NCBI GenBank assembly: GCA_963921425.1
Contig: OY992836.1
Span: 21,865,889 to 21,929,888 of the forward strand
Reading direction: 5' to 3'
Length of the DNA stretch: 64,000 bases
From: Dryas octopetala
Taxonomy: Eukaryota > Streptophyta > Magnoliopsida > Rosales > Rosaceae
The translations under genes and the position numbers were made by a program. Below, piece by piece: positions 24,588 to 35,476 of this stretch. The notes beneath the pieces are model-generated. The model did not search any database. It saw only the letters and a program-made list of their open reading frames with translations, and was not told where the DNA came from. Position 1 is the first letter of the stretch. The number at the start of each line of letters is the position of its first letter.

Positions 24588-24997
24588 AATGCTTTAAAAT
24601 TAATTGGTTAATAAGTTAATACAAAGTTAACAATTTATTTGGGCTTATCACATGTATAATCTCATAATCTGAATGGTTCATTTTTTAAGTCTTATTTCAA
24701 AGATCATTATTACAAAAATTAAACAAATAAAAAATTATTTTATTATTTAACTGTGATCAAATTAATAGAGAAACACTATTTTCAATAAATGCCTATAAAT
24801 AATTATTATTATAATTAAAACATATAAATAGTTATTATTATAATTTAATAGTTAAATAACTTTTAATTTTTTAGATTTTTTATCAAATAATTTTTGAAGT
24901 AAAGTTTAAAAAATTAACAATTTAAATTATGAGATTATAGCATGTGGATGAGCCAAAACATTTTATATTAATATTAAACGGTTCACTTTAGAACATT
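24588..24997. mobile_element. AT-rich foldback element, copy 2
   Basis: About 410 bp with arms of roughly 190 bp. The left side, AATGCTTTAAAATTAATTGG, pairs with the reversed right side, AATGTTCTAAAGTGAACCG. Farther in, TATAATCTCATAAT occurs on both sides. The left 130 bp resembles 41079-41225, so the element is dispersed. No clean target duplication was found. Confidence 0.65.
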
Positions 24998-25212
24998 TTT
25001 ACGTACTTATATATCTGTGGTCTGTACTTCTGTCAAAAAAAAAAAAAAAAATTACATGGCTATTGTGAAAAGGAAGGACCGAAGGAAAAGTACATTGAAT
25101 GGAGGCTTGCACGGTACCCCAGCTCACATGCGGGAGGACTGAGGTCCACAATAAAGCGCAATCCGATCGAATCGGACGGCTCAAAGTGCACCGTCAGTGT
25201 CAAATCAGATGG

Positions 25213-25215
<3 letters not shown>

Positions 25216-25260
<45 letters not shown>
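25216..25260 (+). promoter_or_regulatory. (CT)n tract and TATA box of MIR156
   Basis: A CT run of about 39 nt (25216-25254) runs straight into TATATA (25255-25260). A transcription start near 25285-25290 would place the miRNA hairpin about 270 nt downstream, a usual spacing for plant MIR genes. The link to MIR156 is inferred from position. Confidence 0.6.
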
Positions 25261-25549
25261 GACTATATGCACTGGAGGTAGGAGGAGGAGGAGAAGGTGA
25301 TCGATATTGATATCTACAAGTGCAACAAAATTAATTTGATGGGATCGATGATCCAGCTGAGCTATACTAAGAGGGGAGTGAGTGATGGAATTACTACAAG
25401 TGATTAAGAAGATGGAAGGAAATTAAGAGATCGATGAGGGTAGTAGCCAGCTAGCTAGGTTTCAGATCTGGTTCAATATATCCATCATCCATGAGTGTAT
25501 GAGATAGAGGAGATCGAGTGAGATCGATCGAGGGACACACAGAGAAATG

Positions 25550-25660
25550 GACAAGTGACAGAAGAGAGTGAGCACATAACGCAGTCAATTGTATAAAATT
25601 AATGAAAACAAGATATACCTTTGAGCGCTGCGTGCTCACTTCTCATTCTGTCACCTTAAT
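25550..25660 (+). ncRNA. MIR156: MIR156 precursor hairpin
   Basis: The 5' arm at 25556-25575 reads TGACAGAAGAGAGTGAGCAC, an exact 20-nt miR156. The 3' arm at 25634-25653 reads GCTCACTTCTCATTCTGTCA, the expected star strand. The stem continues toward the loop (ACGCAG against CTGCGT, with a small bulge), giving a compact hairpin of about 110 nt. miR156 guides cleavage and translational repression of SPL transcription-factor mRNAs and holds plants in the juvenile phase. The gene lies on the same strand as, and about 0.5 kb upstream of, the putative first exon of the AP2/B3 gene. It shares its neighbourhood with CIPK6 and an LRL gene, as I recall for Arabidopsis MIR156B. Confidence 0.96.
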
Positions 25661-26175
25661 TCCTTTCTCGATCTTTTCCGATCCCCCGTGTATATATTGC
25701 TCACCCACTCTTCAATTCTTCATAAACAGGTGTCTTCATATATCCTGTTTCTCGCTCACAGGTGTCTTGCTCTTTATTTATGATGATGGTTTGGATCATA
25801 TATACGTGTCACTCATATGTTGATACCTAGCAATTAACTTCTTCATCATTATCACTAATTCACTACTTACTTTCATTAGTCTCTTCCAGATCAAATAAGC
25901 ATGCATATACACACACAACCTTTTTCTCTGTTTGCTTAATTTCTTCATTATTAGTATCTCTTTCTCTCATCTCTCTGTTCACTTTATATATATATATATA
26001 TATCACACACATGTGTAAGTATTAACACGATTAATCCGTTTGATAAATTCTTCCTGTTTGCTGTATATATTATAGCTAGCTAGCTCGCTCTTCCATAAAT
26101 CATAAAATACAAAATATAAAATACTATTGTTTTTTAATTGACCACTAGACATTATATATATAATTAATTAAGTTT

Positions 26176-29100
26176 ATGATGGAGGTTCAGAGCGTGACTT
26201 TTCATGGTCCTTCCCCTCTTTCTCTTGAAGACCAGCTGATCGAGCTGGCAAGGAGGAGGACCAAAGTGGGTTCTGCAAGGTACTCTTCATTACTGTTCAA
26301 ATTTTAACGGAAACCCCTGTTTATGTTCCCTTTTTAACTTATTATCTTGCTTTATCAAAACCCACCATCATCTTCTTCCCATTTTTGAAACCCATGCAAG
26401 CCTGTATCTCTCCAAGCAGAAAAAAATATATGTGCATGTTTGGCTGTGTAAATATATACATCACTGTTGTATTCTTATCCTTGTTCTGCGTTTGATTATG
26501 GGTACTTTCTTTCCTTTTTTGTTTTTTTGAATTTGTTTTTAATGTAAATTATGGGTACTTTCCAGGAAACCACCCAATACAACCACGAATGGTTACTTCC
26601 TAAGAAACAAAACGAAAATTTCTGTGAAATAATTATGAAGATTTTATTCTCATCTGATTTTTTGGTGCTGTGATTGATTCAGATTTCACCTACATTTTAC
26701 GCTAGATCAAGGAAACATAAAGATAAACATAAACCCTGCAGGGTGGGTCAATATGACTCAGTGACTCGGTGCTGAGCCCCATTGCTAGATATGGAAACAA
26801 AACCCTGCTTCCCCTTCTCGACTTTTTTGGTGCCATTAATCATCATGAGATTACAGAAAGATTATACCACACAAATTTCCTTTTACAGGTCAGTGAGTAA
26901 TTCAATTACCAGATTTTTCTTGATTCTGATTTTATTGCCCTTTACGCACCTTCCTTAGTTCCCAAGGCTCAAGATGAATCAATATATATATATATATAGG
27001 CTATACCTGCAGCTGTTATATATTCAAGCACCACAAAGATTAAGGTTTTTAATTGTTCTCATTATACGCTGCTACTAATTGTTGTTTGGCGTTAGGGGCT
27101 ACAGACTGAGACTTCTGCTTCCATTAATCTGCAGCAGGTTTATCTTCAAGGTATAACCGTTTTAATAATCTTATTTTTTATTTTATTGATTTGTTTTCTA
27201 TAACTATATCTGTATTCCTTCTGTTGTTTTATGGGTTGGTTTAATGATGTTCTATATATTTTCATGGTAATCATTTTGTTTTGTTTTTCTTTTTTGGAAA
27301 TAATATTCTTAAAAATCATTCTTTTGCATTAGTGGAATATGTGGGTTTAGGTCTGAACGGGTTACTGGTGGAGGGTATAAGTGTTTTGAGTCATTGAACA
27401 AGGTTTAAGAAATTCATTTAGATGAGTATCACATGAGACGAGTAACCTGGAATTATTATGAAGGAACATCGACTATATGTTCTTTATTATATATTTATCT
27501 ATACTCAAAAAAATTTTCATACCTTCATATTTTTGGGTTTATTCGATCTTTTCATCAAACGATTGAAGTACTTATCCCAAGTGGTTAAGGTCTGTGGGAC
27601 AATAAATTAAGATTATGATAGATCTATAGTTCGGTCCCTCAAATTTAACAAAAAACCAAAAGATATGCGGGACTTCTAGTTAAATGATCTTAATTATAAC
27701 CACCGGGATCTACAAGTCCCCACTTTGTGGTTATTTTTTTATACTTTTTGAATTTTATGTATTCAATATGGAATTCATCAGATCGCTTATCTTTTTTTTT
27801 TTTTTCCGAAAAATTAAGTAATTGGATGTTTGCTCATTAAAGACTTGGAGTTATCCCAAGTGGCCGGTGAGGGTATGTGGGACAATGGGTTAATATTAGG
27901 GTAGGTGTGTTTTAATTCCCTCAAATTTAACAAAAAGAAAAAAATTTGTATTAAGGGCTTCAAGATAATCTTAACTACTATAACTACAGATTCCGCACTC
28001 GGAGATTTTTTTTTTTATATACTTTTTGGATTTTATGTATTTAATATGGAATTCATCAGATTAATTACTTTTTTTTTTTTCCAAAAAATTAAATAATTGG
28101 ATGCCTGCTCATTAAAGACTTGGAGTTATGCGTGAGGGTATGAGGGATATATTGTGAGTTAAGATTAAGTAGGTCTATGGTTCGATTTCCTCGGGACTTC
28201 ACACTGAAACTACAAGTCCCTACTAGGGGATTTTTTTTTTTTTTTTTTATACTTTTTGGATTTTATGTATTTAATATAGAATTCATCAGATCAGTTACCT
28301 TTTTTTCCAAAAAAAAAAAAATTGAATACATGCTCATTAAAGACTTGATTTTTTTTGCTCTCATGAATTCTTAAGTATTTCTAATAAGAGAAATTATAGT
28401 GACATGTGTTATATAGTATTTTTTTTATTATTATCAAGAAATGTCGTGCATGAGATTTGAACTCAGGACTTCTTCTCACTAAAAGAAGATTGGGTGTCAC
28501 CACTAGACGAAATGGTCATTGACAACATGCTACATAGTTGATTCAATGCTAAAGTACGTCTTATCAGTTCTTCATATATATATATATGCTGATTACTAAA
28601 AGATATAATTACTAAATATATTTATTAATATGAGTTGATTAAGTTAAATATATATATGCTTGAATGATGATAAATTGTGACTTCTTGTAATTTCAGCATC
28701 TTTTTTCTTTTTTCCTGTTTTAATTCTTAAGTAATTGGATCCTATCAAGGCTATCAAGCAACTGGCATGTTAGTGATGTTAAGTTGTTTGTGATGTCACC
28801 AACTAGCAAATCCCTATCTGTCAGATAAAAAAAATTTTGTTTTGGATGTCTATATATATATATATGTATATAACTTTGCCAAGGAAGTTTAATAACTTGA
28901 ACATTAATTAGTGATCCTGGGCATAATAAGTCAACTGAAAATTTAAAACTAAATATCTGGTTGAGAGCATGGTAGTTACTATATATGTTGGTTCTATTAG
29001 ATACAATGCATGTTCTTAAGAAAGCTTGATTTTATGAATTTGAGGAAGTCTTGACTTGATTTTATGATATTTTATTGCAGTATTATTCCTTTGATTCCAA

Positions 29101-30796
29101 ATTTGGAAAATGCAAAGTTATTTTGGTTTCTACTCATATTGGAAAATCTTTTTGTGTTAAAGAATGCAAATAGAAAAGGTGGCAATAATTCTAACATCTA
29201 AGATTCTAGTAATTAAGAAGGCCTACCAAAGTTTGGGCTCAACTAGTATCCCTTTTTTCTTTTGGCCAGGCAACTAGTATCTCTTTAGTTGCCTTGAAAA
29301 CGAAACAAGTTTTGCATTTGTTATTCGATCGATTAATTTTATGTTGTTTAGTCATAATTTCCAAATTATAATTCATTGCTTTGCATTAAACTCGTGATAA
29401 TTGGTCTGTAACATTGTAGTGGAGTTGGGTTTCACGTACGTACATAATCTCTTTTTTGGCTTTTTTAGGTTTGCTTACAGGTGAAGGGTGATTTCAATGT
29501 GTATGTGTTTGATACATACAATACTGATATTCGATGTAGCTAGAACTTAATGATATGGCACTCTAGCTACATGTTTAATTAGTGTGGTTGAAACTTTAGT
29601 ACGTATATACTTAATTTTCCTGCAGAAACGTTATGGAAGAGGACATGTCAAGCGTGGTTGGGATGAAAAGGATTGCAGCTGAATCGAATTCTGATTCAAG
29701 CTGCACTAGTTACTTTGTACGTCCTCCTCCGACGAAGCGAGGGAGACCCGGTACAAATGTGTCTCAAACAAAGATGAAAGGAGTTGTTCATCAGCATAAT
29801 GGGCATTGGGGTGCCCAGATATATGCTGATCAGCACAGGATCTGGCTCGGCACTTTCAGTTCGGAGACGGAAGCAGCCATGGCTTATGACAGCGCTGCAA
29901 TCAGGCTTCGCAGTGGAGAATCCCACCGCAACTTTCCATGGACCCAAGTGAGCTTGGAAGAGCCAAACTTCCAAGCCCTCTATAGCACTGAAGCAGTCCT
30001 CCAAATGATCAAGGATGGTTCGTACCAGTCGAGGTTGTTAGAATTTGTAAGGACTCGCTCTGGAAAGCATGTGGAAACCAAAGATGGGCTCATAAACTTG
30101 GAGTTTGTTAGGGCACAAAGGAATGGAGGGCTGGTGTCTAGACAACTTTTCCAGAAGGAGCTGACACCAAGTGATGTGGGAAGTCTGAATAGACTTGTCA
30201 TACCCAAGAAGTATGCCAAAAAGTACTTCCCTAGCGTTTCTGATGCCATACAAGGGGACTTGGAGAATGGACGCCAAATGGGTGACGTGCAGCTGCTGTT
30301 TTATGATAAGATGATGAGGTCGTGGCAGTTCCGCTACTGTTACTGGAGCAGCAGCCAGAGCTTTGTGTTCACCAGGGGCTGGACCAAGTTTGTCAAGACC
30401 AACAATTTGAACGCCGGCGACACCATTACTTTCTATCTCTGCCACTTCAAGGAAGGGCCGAGGGAGCCTTGCCAGTTCTGCATGATTGGAGTCAATAGGG
30501 CCCAAAATTGTAGCTTTCTTCTGGATGGTAATAATGCTAATAATCGCCGCTCTCTTGTTCATGGTGGTTATGCTAATAATCGCAACTATGATGGTGGTCA
30601 TGCTCATTATCGCCAGTCCAACATGCCACCGCATGCGGAGTACTATGATCTTGAAGCTGAAAGCCAAAATGTTGTCCCCAATTATAGGTACGAGTACAAG
30701 CAGCCTCAAGAAGAGGAGGAAGTGGATGTCAAGCCGCAGATGACTCAGATTAAGCTCTTTGGTGTGCTAATCAGTCAGGTGATGGTGTGCACTTAA
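26176..30796 (+). CDS. AP2/ERF and B3 domain transcription factor (RAV type, At1g50680/At1g51120-like)
   Basis: The main exon carries an open frame from ATG 29633 to 30796 (387 aa). Residues 47-103 form an AP2 domain (GHWGAQIYADQHRIWLGTF), and 172-288 a B3 domain (LFQKELTPSDVGSLNRLVIP and SFVFTRGWTKFV). PTKRGRPG (34-41) is a possible nuclear localisation signal. KLFGV (374-378) matches the R/KLFGV repression motif of RAV repressors. The frame is open back to a good acceptor at 29625. An exon at 26176-26279 (MMEVQSVTFHGPSPLSLEDQ, ending GSA plus AG) splices to 29626 exactly in frame, adding 37 residues for 424 aa in total across a 3.3-kb intron. That first exon is inference; 29633 is the conservative start. 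The intron contains a tandem SINE trimer, another SINE and two micro-insertions. RAV factors of this subgroup act as nuclear DNA-binding regulators; the specific targets are unknown. Confidence 0.88.
26510..26547 (-). mobile_element. A-rich micro-insertion with 15-bp target duplication
   Basis: A 38-nt T-rich insert lies between 15-bp direct repeats, ATTATGGGTACTTTC, at 26495-26509 and 26548-26562. On the minus strand it is an A-rich tail preceded by a short unspecific segment. It lies within the proposed first intron of the AP2/B3 gene. Confidence 0.65.
27565..28345 (+). repeat. Tandem triplet of a SINE-like unit
   Basis: Three related units start near 27565, 27843 and 28121. The landmark ATTTTATGTATT recurs at 27752, 28030 and 28260 (periods 278 and 230 bp). 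Heads 1 and 2 contain TTATCCCAAGTGG, like a SINE box A. Units 1 and 3 contain TTCGGTCCC or GGTTCGATTTCC, like box B. Each ends with an A/T-rich stretch and GCTCATTAAAGACTTG. It probably arose by unequal duplication after one SINE-type insertion. It lies inside the proposed AP2/B3 intron. Confidence 0.65.
28420..28523 (-). mobile_element. SINE, second family
   Basis: On the minus strand it reads CGTCTAGTGGTGACACCC (box A) and GAGTTCAAATCTC (box B), and ends with an A-rich tail after TTGATAATAAT. Flanks ACATGTGTTATATAGT and ACATGCTACATAGT look like a diverged target duplication, suggesting an older insertion. Confidence 0.65.
29251..29270 (-). mobile_element. Micro-insertion CCTGGCC-A-rich with 11-bp target duplication
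   Basis: A 20-nt insert, on the minus strand CCTGGCCAAAAGAAAAAAGG, lies between direct repeats CAACTAGTATC at 29240-29250 and 29271-29281. It shares the GGCCAAAA core with the copies at 19840, 38399, 40064, 43451 and 60148. Confidence 0.75.
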
Positions 30797-31863
30797 AAAA
30801 ACCAACAATCTGGTCTTTATTCTTAATTAGGAGACTAAATAATTTGTCTATCCTTTTGATAGACCATTGGTTCATGATCAGACCCTCAATTGCTTCAGAA
30901 TTTTTGTTTGAGCTTTTGCAGGGAATTTAGGTTCTCTGGTAAACTAATTACTACCATCCCTATGAAAAGGGTGTCTGATTCTGGATGCAAGTTTCAATTT
31001 AGGTTAATAATTCATTGGTAACAATGGACTTTTTTTTACTACTTTTGACTAGTTTCCTATGATGTTTGCATCTATCTGTCTATAATTTGTCGGTCTATGT
31101 TTTTGCTTTGGTGATATATATTATGTATGGCCTGGAATCTACCAAGCTGATCAGCTGTGAACTTTCATCTCTTGTGGTCACTTATAAATTAATGTGCCAC
31201 GTACTAGAAACTTGAATTCGCTGATCATCTTGGTTCGTTAATTTGTCTTTTAAAAGTCACATTGAACGTAAATTTGTGTGTATATGTGTACGAATGTACA
31301 AACACTCTGCAATCTGCATTGGGGAGTTATTATTATTGTCTGTATTTATATTTAAGGTCATGCATAAGCATCACTCTGTACAAAATTTAAGCTTTGGTTC
31401 TTCGATATCAAATAAAGTATTTGTAACTCCTCTTGCAAGAGGAAACGATACTTTTGAAACCCAATCTACTACATGGGGATATGGCAGCTCTTATGGATTA
31501 TGGACCACTTACAAGATTCATATTATCTTTGAGCCCACTAAGAATAAGATCTGCTACCTTAGCCTATATAAGAATGGGTTACTGGTGCATTAATAACACA
31601 AGCAAGTGTAAACTATAAAGTAGAATGAAGTTGTTAAATAAATTTAAAATACAAAGGCATATTATGTATGAAATCAGCAGAAAAAGAAAAAAAAAAACTA
31701 TTGAGATGCTATTACGAAAATTAATTAGTATTTCTATATTTTTGAAACATTGTAAAGATATTAAAATGAAGACTTATTTACTGATAATTATTTTATATAG
31801 GTCACACAAATTATAAGTATCCTTGTTTAGTTGTTTATGAACAGGAGGTAAAATACATACTAA

Positions 31864-32080
31864 GAGCCCGTTTGACATTGTTTTTAGAATTGTCAAAAGC
31901 GCTTTCAAATTAATAGAAGGATTTTTAGTAGCGTTTGACAAAAATAAATAAAAGTGCTTCAGGAAGCATTTCTAAGTGCTTTTGCATAAACTACTTAAAA
32001 TTTTTATAAAAATATGTTTGTACTTCTTAGCTTAAGCGCTTTCAGTAAAAGTGCTTTTAAAAAGCATGCCAAACGGACCC
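31864..32080. mobile_element. 217-bp Harbinger-type MITE
   Basis: Inverted ends GAGCCCGTTTGACAT and, reversed from the right, GGGTCCGTTTGGCAT are flanked by the trinucleotide TAA at 31861-31863 and 32081-32083. A TAA/TTA target duplication with GGNCCGTTTGG ends is typical of PIF/Harbinger MITEs. The interior contains repeats of AGTGCTT and its complement and no open frame. Confidence 0.8.
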
Positions 32081-33498
32081 TAAGTAGTTCTGGTCTCATG
32101 GTGTGGTTATCTAATCAAGTTAAATAGATAAAGTTCAAATGGGCCTTCCTAGCTCTCATCACAGATTTACGTTGAAATAACCTTTTGGTGGGCCCCCATT
32201 AAGGATCTCGATTCCATACGGCCTATGGACTGATCTTAATGGAACAATGTTTGTTTGTGAAAAGTATTGGTCTGTCATGAGGTGATTGAGGCCCAATAAC
32301 AAATATTTGCTAGACGATCAAACGCAACGGAGCCTTTATTACCAAAAAGGAAAGGGCAAAAAAGGTAATTTATTCGTAAAAGAAACTCACACAAATCCTA
32401 TCCAAATTGGGGCACTATTACCACATGATCTGTAATATGTTATATTATGGTATAGTTGATATGGAGTACACATTCAAACATACATCTACATCACTTGTCT
32501 AACGCTTTGCATTATAATCTGCGCTGGTCTCAATAATACTTGAGTACCAATTGGACTAAATAGGCACCCAACTAGGTTGATCATGAAAGTCAATCTACCT
32601 TTAATTTTTGTCCTCTTTAGCAATAATTGACTATCTTTGGGATATTGATCCCATTGTATGAAAGAAAAAGATTTAGGATTTAGGGAGCACAATTATATCG
32701 CAAACATGGTTCATAATTCCTGGTACGTAGTGGTTGTTGGGAGGGATTATCAGTCATTCTACCAACAGTTCAACTCATGATGGGTATTTGTATTAGTTGG
32801 GATCCTATTTGTACAATAATTAGGCATCACTAATTGTCAAGGTTTCAAGGCCCATGAAAATTTCAATCTAGTTATCATTGTGGTTAAGAACACTAGCCAC
32901 TAGGTTGATGAAAACTGCTCTCAAACTGGCCGGAAAAGGCAGTTTTTTCCTATCTGGCAGATATCTTTGAATTGAACAAAGAAGCATAGACACACTGACA
33001 TACATGACAAAACCCTGAATCGTGTTCTTTAACTTGTCTTGATCATCATAGAAAGGCAACCAAAGCAATGAGCCAGCTCTCTTGTTTTTTCATGCCATTC
33101 CAGCATAGCATTGTCACATGCATGCTGCACCTAACTATATAATTAACCAATTTGTTGGGACAATGACAACTCTACCATAATTTGTCTGTCACTGTTAGAG
33201 TGCAGTGTCCTAATTCCTAGGGTGGGGATATTGCATTTGCAGATGCAGTATGCAATTCCAAGCAACCACAAGAGCCTTTAAAAGGGTAAATTAATAGTAT
33301 TTAAGGACAATGGATGGTAATATTAACAGAGAGGGAAGATGAGAACTGATAAAGCCAGCTAATAAGATAAAAATGCCACAGGTCCATAACCTAATTTAAG
33401 AGGAAGTCCCATCATTAGAAGCCACAGAGCTGTATGACAACTGAGAATTGAACCTTGAAGGCTTGAACAGGTCCAATCCAATCAATAACAACTCTATG

Positions 33499-33522
33499 TT
33501 GACCAAAAATAAAAAAAATAAA
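33499..33522 (+). mobile_element. Micro-insertion TTGACC-A-rich with 16-bp target duplication
   Basis: The 24-nt insert begins TTGACCAAAAATAAAAAAAA and sits between perfect 16-bp direct repeats, CAATAACAACTCTATG, at 33483-33498 and 33523-33538. The 5' word differs from TTGGCC by one base. Confidence 0.85.
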
Positions 33523-35476
33523 CAATAACAACTCTATGGTATATCTACTTGTTTTCTACCAAATTCTTGATTCCCTATAGAAGTTTTTCTCAGATTCCTT
33601 GCATTGTACTCGGCTGTAATATACACACACTGAATTAATTATGAACCACTGCCTAATCAACTTGTTTTAGTAATCAATAGTAATAAACAGCCACACCCAC
33701 CTTTTTTAAATCATCATGCTTAACTTGTACTGACCCTTTATGCAGGGTTCCCCTTAATAATGCAATTTAAAATCAAGAAACACAGTTACAAACTGACAAT
33801 TGGAAGGCATAATGACAGAGTTGATTGTCAATCATTCATCATATTAGTAATAGATGGTATATGAAGTAACCTTCCCCAGTATTCACATATATATGAGCAA
33901 CAGAAGAAACCCAAGAAATGTTGTGTTTATAATTCTGTCAGTATATATTTTGTTTCTAATAAAACATTTTCATATTATTGTTACTATTATTATATATATG
34001 TGATGGACACCTCAGTCCATCAGCATATGCATATTGTAACACCACCACCACCAACAAAACATAGAAATAATTCTAGTATAAGTTGAAAGGTAATGCCAAA
34101 CCCTGAAAGTCTGAAACCCATGTGCCCTGCCTGCCTCAGAATCAAAATTGGCTACTCACAAGTCACTACTCATCACGGTCTTATTATTCCCACTTGGTAC
34201 TTATATGCTACCAATTGGTTGAAGGGGGTGCTTCTCTGTTTTGCACACTCGCGACAAATTAAGGCCCTCCCAATAATCTCTTACAGAGAGAGAGAGAGAG
34301 AGACAGCTGACCCAGACCAATTCGAGTAGGTTGAGAATTGAATTTTAGTTTCTATAATGGCTAGGCTTTAAATGAATGAATGGACCACAAACTGAAGCAT
34401 GAGCAAGTGTAAAGGACGACGTTAATCTATATTCACAAGGACCACAACCAAAATTCAAATAAAAGTAGCTACACCTTAATTATGAATGCTATGCTATGAA
34501 TCATATGATTATTATGGGGCCATTAGTAGTCTTTGATGGTGGAAGGAGAAAAATTATGAACCTTATGATAAAAATGTCTATGTTCAACGAGAGGGGTATA
34601 ATTTTAAACAATTATACTCTCAAGTCTTAACTCATTTCCCAGCTTAAGTCAACCCAGTCGCTTGGTATTGTACATTTACTATTGCACAAAAAATAAGTCT
34701 AAATAAAGTCTCTCTACTAGTCTAAATCATAATTGTTGAAAAATTCCTTTATTTTCATTTTGGTAATAATAATGGGAAGGGTTAGTTGGAGAAGGAGGAC
34801 GCCTCCAGTGGAAAAAAAGGCAATGGAGGACAATAATTGAGCAGATGGTGGATGAGATATCCATGGAGTAGCCAATCAGGCAAAGCCACGTAGCTTCCCA
34901 ACTCTGTAGTATTGACAGGGAAAAGCAATTGGTCTTCATCAGTCTTGTTTTGGTAGGCTAAATTTGGCACCAGGGGCCAAAAGTACTGGTTGCTCACGTG
35001 TAAAGTAAAAGAGTTTCGTAAACTTTCTTTGAAAGAACGAACAGATCTTGCAACTTTATTAGACCCCATGATTCTTATAAGAAAAGAAATCATGACAAAA
35101 TTTTAAGTTGTCACTTTCTTTAGTGATTATCACTCTACATAGAATAATAAGATAAAACAAAGCACAGTCCATATGTGAAATTAACTTGCACATATGACAT
35201 ATTCACATATAAAATTAATTGATTTAGTAATTCACATTTCACCACAAAACACAAGCAGAGCAGCAACAGTTTCACACCCACATAACACAAACATAATTGT
35301 CATAAAAAAGACAGAGAGAAAGACACCAATCACCATAGCTGATAAGCTGAACTGGGTGGCTTGGGTAGTCCCAGTTTCAATTTTTTTTGAAACTTCAAAT
35401 TGAATCGATTCAGACAACAATAACAATAACAATAATCACAATTCACATGAACAATCTGAAACCTTAATGCTTTTAA

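Larger units (their letters stand above)
21455..25215. other. Intergenic DNA between COA6 and MIR156
   Basis: No protein gene was seen. Just upstream of the COA6 start, a 30-bp motif containing GGTTGGCCCAATAC is repeated about three times (21574-21650). The stretch also contains a full SINE (22430-22554), one clear and one doubtful micro-insertion (23277, 23608) and an AT-rich foldback element (24588-24997). Confidence 0.5.
30797..35476. other. Intergenic DNA between the AP2/B3 gene and CIPK6
   Basis: The AP2/B3 3' UTR probably covers the first few hundred bases, and the last few hundred should hold the CIPK6 3' UTR. A Harbinger-type MITE (31864-32080), a micro-insertion (33499-33522) and a short GA run (about 34285-34302) were found. 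Frames of up to 116 codons lack domains and codon bias. Confidence 0.5.

Noticed and set aside
27090-27153. Possible small middle exon between 26279 and 29626 (CAGGTTTATCTTCAAG then GT)
   Set aside because: Not needed, because the outer exons already join in frame. No conserved peptide is seen.
31243-31593. 116-codon plus-strand frame downstream of the AP2/B3 gene
   Set aside because: No domain, low-complexity start and AT-driven codon use; probably 3' flank.
34782-35093. 103-codon minus-strand frame upstream of the CIPK6 stop
   Set aside because: No recognisable family, no splice or promoter support, and it overlaps other random frames.
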